Below are positions 61,101-64,000 of a stretch of 64,000 nt of DNA, piece by piece. Position numbers and translations under genes: made by a program. Source of the stretch: an uncultured Myxococcales bacterium (GTDB taxonomy: Bacteria; Myxococcota_A; UBA9042); NCBI GenBank assembly GCA_903919145.1, contig CAIXGW010000010.1, positions 1-64,000 of the forward strand, read 5' to 3'. A model generated the notes under the pieces. That model did no database searches, was not told where the DNA came from, and was given only the letters and a program-made list of their open reading frames with translations. Within the stretch, counting starts at the first letter, position 1. The number at the start of each line of letters is the position of its first letter.

Positions 61101-64000
61101 GTCGGCGCCGTGGATGAGCAGCGCGTCGAGCTGTGGTCTGTGCTGGCCGAGCGCGCCGCCGGGCGCCAGAACTATGCAAAGGCTCTAGAATTATTGGGCC
61201 ACGCCCTGCGCCAACGCCCAGAGTACGAAGCAGCGGTTCAGCAATACCTGGCCATCCTGGACCAGTGGCCGGATGCGCCGGCCGGCAGCTGGGACGGGCT
61301 GCTGCAACACCGCCGCCAGCACGCCCCCGACCCAGCCCAGCGCGCCAATGCCGCGTTGAAGCTGGCCACCCGCCAAGTGGCCCAGACAGGCTGCGACGAC
61401 CAGGCCTTGGCGTTGCTGCAGGAAGCGCTGAGCGGCGCGGCAGAGCTGGCTCCGCAGGTCTTTGAAGTGCTTCAGCAAGCGCAGGTGGACTCTGCTTTGA
61501 CGGCGCAGTCCGCGCAGCTGGCAGCGCCGACCCTGCTGGCCGCCGCCCTGTGGCTGGAGCAGCAAGCGCGCCGCGCCGAGCAATGGCCTGAGCTGGCCCG
61601 CTTGCTGCAGGTGCGCGCTGAGCAAAATCCTCAGGGCGACGCCGAGGCTGCCGCGGGTGCATGGCTTGAAGCTGCCGACGTTCTGGCAGGCCCGCTGGCC
61701 GACCTCCAGGCGGCGTCCGCCGTGTTGGACGCTGGACTCATCGCCCTGCCCGACCACGCCATGCTGCTGCAACAGCGCATCGGCTTGGCGCTGCAGGTCG
61801 GCGATCTGGCCAAGGCGGCCCAGGGTTGGGGCGCGCTGGCGCAGGCGACGCAGGGCGAACAGGCGGCTGACGCTTGGGTTCAACAGGGCCAGTTGCTGCG
61901 CGACATGGGGCAGCACGCCGCGGCCGCGCTGTCTTGCGAAATGGCTCTGCTGGCCGATCCCTCTAGCCTTGCGGCCCTGCAGCTGCGCGCCGACGTGCTC
62001 TATGCCCAGCTGCCCGGCGACGATCCGGCGGGGCTGCTGGAGCAGGCGCTGGTCACCGCCCAACAGCTTGATCAGCAAGATGATTGGTTTGACCGGGTGG
62101 TCGATCTGGTGAGCTCGGGAGGCGTCGAAGGCGATGCCGCCACCGCGGTGGTAGCCCTGGGCGCTGACGTGGCCGCCACCATGGGACAGGTCGATCGCGC
62201 CGCGGATCTGTGGGATCTGCTGTGGGATCAGCGCCCAGAAGACGGCGATGCCCGCGACGCCGTGTTGGCCCTGCGCCGCGATGCCAAAGACCCAGTGCGG
62301 TTGGCCGCAGCCCTGGACCGCGCCCTGATGTTTGCCGACAAGGACAACACCGCCGAGTGGAAGCTTGAATTGGCGCGGCTCAAGCTCAACAACCTGGGCC
62401 GGCCGCGCGAAGCGCTGCGGCTGGTCCTGGATGTCTTGGAGCAGCAAGCAGAACATCAGGACGCAGCCGAGCTGGCAGAGCAGCTGACCCAAAACCCGGT
62501 GTGCGGAGATGAGGCTCTGGCTGCGCTAGAGACGCTGTACCGCGCGGCCCAGCAGTGGGACGGCTTGGCCGGAGTGCTGCGCCGCCGCGTCGAGCGAACG
62601 CACAGCCCAGCCACCCGCGCTGAGCTGGCGCAGGCCCTGGCCGAAGTGCAGATGCGCAGCGCCCACCACTCTGCAGAGGCCTTTGACAGCCTGTGGATGG
62701 CGCTGCAGGCCAATCCCCAGATCGGCACGCTGTTGGCGATGGAGGCCGCTGCCAAGACCTCCAGCCACCAGATGACCCTGGCCGCCGCCTACCCGCTGGT
62801 GCTCTCTGGCCCGGTGCGCGGCGCCGAGAGGGCGGCCATCCTTTTGCGCTATGCCCAGCTCTGCCTTGAGCTAGGCCAGCAAGACATGGCCATCGACCAG
62901 CTGCGCGACGCCATCGTCGCCGACCCGCACGCGGCCGAAGCCTACGACATCTTGGACCGCTTGCTGGACGAACAGGGGCGTTTCGCCGAGCAATTGGCCA
63001 TGCTGGTCGAGCGCGCCGAGTTCGAGACGGATCTTGACGCCCGCCGGGCCTGCCTGCACCGCATCGCCGGCCTGGGGCGGGCTCTGGGCAACGCTGCCGC
63101 CGCGGGCCAAGCCTACGCCACGCTAGCCGACCTGGATCCCCAGGACGCCGACACCGTGGCCGCCTGGATCGAGCTGCTGCGCGAGGCCGATGGCGGCGGA
63201 CGCGACTCGGCCGATCGCCTGACCGATGGGCTGATTCGCCTGGCCGCGCTGACTGAGGATGCTAGCCAAAAAGCCGAGCTGTTCTGCGAAGCTGCCCGCG
63301 CTCAGTCTCGCTCTGGCGACCGCGATGGCCGCGCAGAAGACCTGTATCGCGCCGCCTTTGACGCCGACCCGCGCGGCGACGAAGCCTTTGTGTGGCTAGA
63401 GAAGTCGCTGCACAGCCAGCCGCGCCAGCTGTCGGGCATCTTGCAGCTGCGCGCCGACGCGTTGAACAGCGGCCCCACCAAGGTAGTCATCCTGCGCAAG
63501 CTGGCGGCGGCGTGTCGCGAGCTCGGCGATGGTCCGGGAGCGTGCGCTGCACTGCAGCAGGCCCTGGCCGAGGACCCCGCCAACGGCGCCGTGCTCGAAG
63601 AGTGGCTCAAGACTGCGGAAACCAGCCGAGTCTGGCCGTCGTGGTATGCCGCGGCTGAGCTGCGACTGGCCAAGGAGACCCGCCGCGATGCGCGACTGCC
63701 GCTGGTGGTGCAGATGGCGCGGGTGGCAATCAGCGAGCTCGACGACACGGCCAAGGCCCAGGCCCACGCTACAGAATTGAGTTCCGCCGCCGCCAGCGAT
63801 GCCGGTGCACGGCTGGTGCTGGCGCTGTTGCGAGCCCGCAGCGGCGACCCGGTGGAAGCTGCCACGGGCCTGGAGCAGGTGCTCAAAGAGACCGACGACC
63901 CGCGGATGTTGCTCAGCCTGCATCAGCAGCTGGCGGATCTGTACCTGGGCGCGGCCGACAATCCGGGCAAAGGCCTGCGCGAGCTGCAGCGCATCGTCGC
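55152..64000 (+). CDS. giant helical-repeat (TPR-like) protein, 3' end beyond the window
   Basis: From ATG 55152 (AGAGG 5-6 nt upstream) the frame stays open for 2949 codons to the last base; no stop is reached. No signal peptide or membrane helix is visible. The whole sequence is Ala/Leu/Gln/Asp-rich helix pairs. Several segments have TPR-type spacing, for instance LALAWLAQQRGDWANAERHY then RRVRTLAPQDTEAL, and SPERAIESYQRVLTVQPDHE then PALAGLL, with the usual Ala, Gly, Tyr and Pro positions. Repeated units of ~34-40 residues recur to the end. It is probably a very large cytoplasmic scaffold. Myxococcus has giant TPR proteins linked to gliding motility (AgmK), and this may be an analogue; that is a guess from size and repeat type. 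Confidence 0.85.
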   Translation, partial: MLAIPETAPLPSHGSVEELLHRLRAQPAGAAEVADSLLGLSAREPHPRLKSALLHYAALLVLPTDQDRSAILMREAFRLFPTAEVGAQLAQATAEDPAAQRLFRHGHLVDAVAALSSGPQERLQALTNAVRHHLALGHGAAALKRIAELVDLVKETHDTAISSADLQDWAEIAESQATARQESLVSQRMELAECSEADRPGALVAYAELLLAGDEPLSDAAAVLADALDSGAPPETVAPLWVEVARAMGNQAELTRALACSLTAGAALPTQVQHADELANIPSVDRAAPHAAQLALQALIEVLPDDPMLASRLRAVQALQSAEPEPSLEALRQATIRDRDRYGEANASLALAWLAQQRGDWANAERHYRRVRTLAPQDTEALDFFESYYRQNDDHKRLLVALSQRLSGAEGREAVRIGLEMAHLCEGPLASPERAIESYQRVLTVQPDHEPALAGLLSLYEGLGRHAAVRETLDRQASAWIAKSTINPQARQLAKQALLHLADLAGDPAKGGDKSTALAVCRRVLRVDAAEPQAVRVLADHYRDIGISVEQADVLRGASAAETDPGRRAALLAELGEVLAGPMGDPAGAAAAWSEALQLNPHRRDLVPALRRVAAATGDRAAVYHSLAAELRGLLGEEMAASGASLPAGADPGQLVEILLQAAELAPEFEPSAAQGLQWLSLACLAGPGQPAVIDAVASLLTQDPAKQIALLQSQLSAAPPAHGAALHAALLAPLAATGQWQDAQAHAQIALEANPEDAQARSVALSAAVALGDEDSLRHLCGTGEAGARQFVGAALAGAETAGGALRFHWWQMAAQVAERELGNHEQACEILAQALQTAVAEPDGVLSDGERLDLAMAARRAAKAAGLLGVERMALEALAAWAPAAEQGSVRLDLAELSWTAGDQDEGLSLARSVAEDALTEGRAASLARATRLTLTFAGQLPDAAACGATLAATADWLELAAGEPGLASELSAELPKLWLEIARAAAAREIDWPLVLRTLDQRAQSDVEALELRERAHSELGQWSAAIDVAEARAELLTGGARLECLRRAAVLCDTAGNDPVRAERLYRAVVAHNPDDREAWAGLLAAVRACGTDEGVAGVLDNMVGQAPLARDSMAIALVELASLRANADAADPLATAWPTLQALAETPELSEAEETLLQIAQAQLEVADRAVLVAERLLPVWLHHQRHAEALQCQEVLARGAPRGSAARRDSLLAVAQAVAETDPAKSFDLMTLAVEEAQDQPALLDQWLEHAASAGKQTEALLNLYQWTLEPAAAGALSADLLQRLTQLALKLQDHSTVMQALAAWQAAAPAQAAPWQQQLDWATERGDAAAMTAALRQLAAIGSDDDRAAAWLRLASCVQDTQIAGILAEAVQAMPQRPELWSATLATLRDQGDAEALASTLSQAMAAQAVSAGDTPAAERELAETLSRCGPERLMDAARAWLAVMERDPGDDDGFAAALAAVLAATRGSTVAEAALPLLEQLEMVADARGDTAASIELLQVHLGKLTDPASQLKGLQHLLRLTEDGLGDAGAALVYALQILKFDGSNTQALDHALHLTRTAACNQTGADAAAELWSQAAGEQAEPSTRLAWRRAATLAVQHHASATALRTLLQGILGDAPGDSATLEHLGRLAEQDGDVHARLALLALRIDAAATATGKPAGQPEPELAQLYLEQGQLAESANEWLQAVASYENASQLGDDELKITADLQLVEAAERAQVPLRAAPALQRLRDGETDEAARALLTLRLANAWRDGGNSAAALAALQLGYQEQPHSEALFGALETELRDQDPDANSAPRELLLAHLAGGWQRVQWQDPADAQELAARWLQAVRQYAPSPQQWLEAAERLANESVALAAASALLDDIAGSDADRPLLCRAMELAGKIRREIGDTEGEISAHLQRLANLESSDERLEERRKIAALFAETLQDPAAAFGQWQAALEEDGWQPEDARQLLQSGDTCESGDAAEDLLALTLEVGAVDEQRVELWSVLAERAAGRQNYAKALELLGHALRQRPEYEAAVQQYLAILDQWPDAPAGSWDGLLQHRRQHAPDPAQRANAALKLATRQVAQTGCDDQALALLQEALSGAAELAPQVFEVLQQAQVDSALTAQSAQLAAPTLLAAALWLEQQARRAEQWPELARLLQVRAEQNPQGDAEAAAGAWLEAADVLAGPLADLQAASAVLDAGLIALPDHAMLLQQRIGLALQVGDLAKAAQGWGALAQATQGEQAADAWVQQGQLLRDMGQHAAAALSCEMALLADPSSLAALQLRADVLYAQLPGDDPAGLLEQALVTAQQLDQQDDWFDRVVDLVSSGGVEGDAATAVVALGADVAATMGQVDRAADLWDLLWDQRPEDGDARDAVLALRRDAKDPVRLAAALDRALMFADKDNTAEWKLELARLKLNNLGRPREALRLVLDVLEQQAEHQDAAELAEQLTQNPVCGDEALAALETLYRAAQQWDGLAGVLRRRVERTHSPATRAELAQALAEVQMRSAHHSAEAFDSLWMALQANPQIGTLLAMEAAAKTSSHQMTLAAAYPLVLSGPVRGAERAAILLRYAQLCLELGQQDMAIDQLRDAIVADPHAAEAYDILDRLLDEQGRFAEQLAMLVERAEFETDLDARRACLHRIAGLGRALGNAAAAGQAYATLADLDPQDADTVAAWIELLREADGGGRDSADRLTDGLIRLAALTEDASQKAELFCEAARAQSRSGDRDGRAEDLYRAAFDADPRGDEAFVWLEKSLHSQPRQLSGILQLRADALNSGPTKVVILRKLAAACRELGDGPGACAALQQALAEDPANGAVLEEWLKTAETSRVWPSWYAAAELRLAKETRRDARLPLVVQMARVAISELDDTAKAQAHATELSSAAASDAGARLVLALLRARSGDPVEAATGLEQVLKETDDPRMLLSLHQQLADLYLGAADNPGKGLRELQRIV

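Overview
The window reads as chromosomal DNA of a GC-rich, Gram-negative predatory or social type bacterium, most likely Myxococcota or a related former deltaproteobacterial lineage. The support is direct: a protein ending in a MYXO-CTERM-like tail (37180-38610), a PilZ protein of the type expanded in myxobacteria, Cys-rich slime-mould-type repeats and somatomedin-B-like domains in a surface lipoprotein, several lipoproteins carried on Asp/Ala/Thr-rich acidic stalks, many outer-membrane barrels, and very high GC at third codon positions.

Layout. 1-5.7 kb (minus strand): a barrel-like exported protein and a histidine operon (hisH, hisF and a HisA-HisI-HisE fusion) whose upstream, overlapping gene is a surface lipoprotein with a ferritin-like diiron domain. 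5.8-14.2 kb (plus): HAD hydrolase, M20 dipeptidase, helical-repeat protein, Lon protease, a 66-residue membrane protein and an RlmL-type RNA methyltransferase. 14.4-23.4 kb (plus): three exported proteins (one frameshifted by a 20-bp tandem duplication), a PlsX homologue translationally coupled to a HAD lipid-phosphatase-like gene, and a 1279-residue Cys-rich lipoprotein. 23.5-29.9 kb (minus): CYTH protein, DEDDh exonuclease, phosphatidylserine decarboxylase, PfkB kinase, MTA phosphorylase, PilZ protein and esterase. 30.0-33.7 kb (plus): glycosyltransferase, acidic-stalk lipoprotein with a clear promoter and terminator, and a FadL-type porin.

33.7-35.3 kb is a lower-GC stretch with inverted repeats, a small lipoprotein and a doubtful ORF. 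It ends at tRNA-Phe(GAA) and tRNA-Ala(CGC), which are separated by a degenerate 12-nt tandem repeat. 35.4-45.3 kb holds leucyl aminopeptidase, the MYXO-CTERM protein behind a textbook sigma-54 promoter, RlmN, an NtrC-type response regulator, and a minus-strand cluster of NamZ-like muramidase, NadD and a DUF2520 protein. 45.5-54.5 kb holds a siroheme nitrite/sulfite reductase, a lipoprotein, a small barrel, an OPA-type transporter, an unrecognised two-TM protein, and an XPB-like helicase whose stop codon lies in the edge of a small inverted-repeat element. From 55152 a single open frame runs to the window edge without a stop: at least 2949 residues of helical repeats.

Functionally this is mostly core metabolism (histidine, phospholipid, purine/MTA salvage, protein quality control, rRNA modification) interleaved with a large cell-surface gene set. 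I saw no CRISPR array, intact transposase, prophage or complete defence system. The observations most worth following are the HisA-I-E fusion, the duplication that removes a barrel's terminal strand, the modular architecture of the 1279-residue lipoprotein, the sigma-54 promoter lying near an NtrC gene, and the giant repeat protein.
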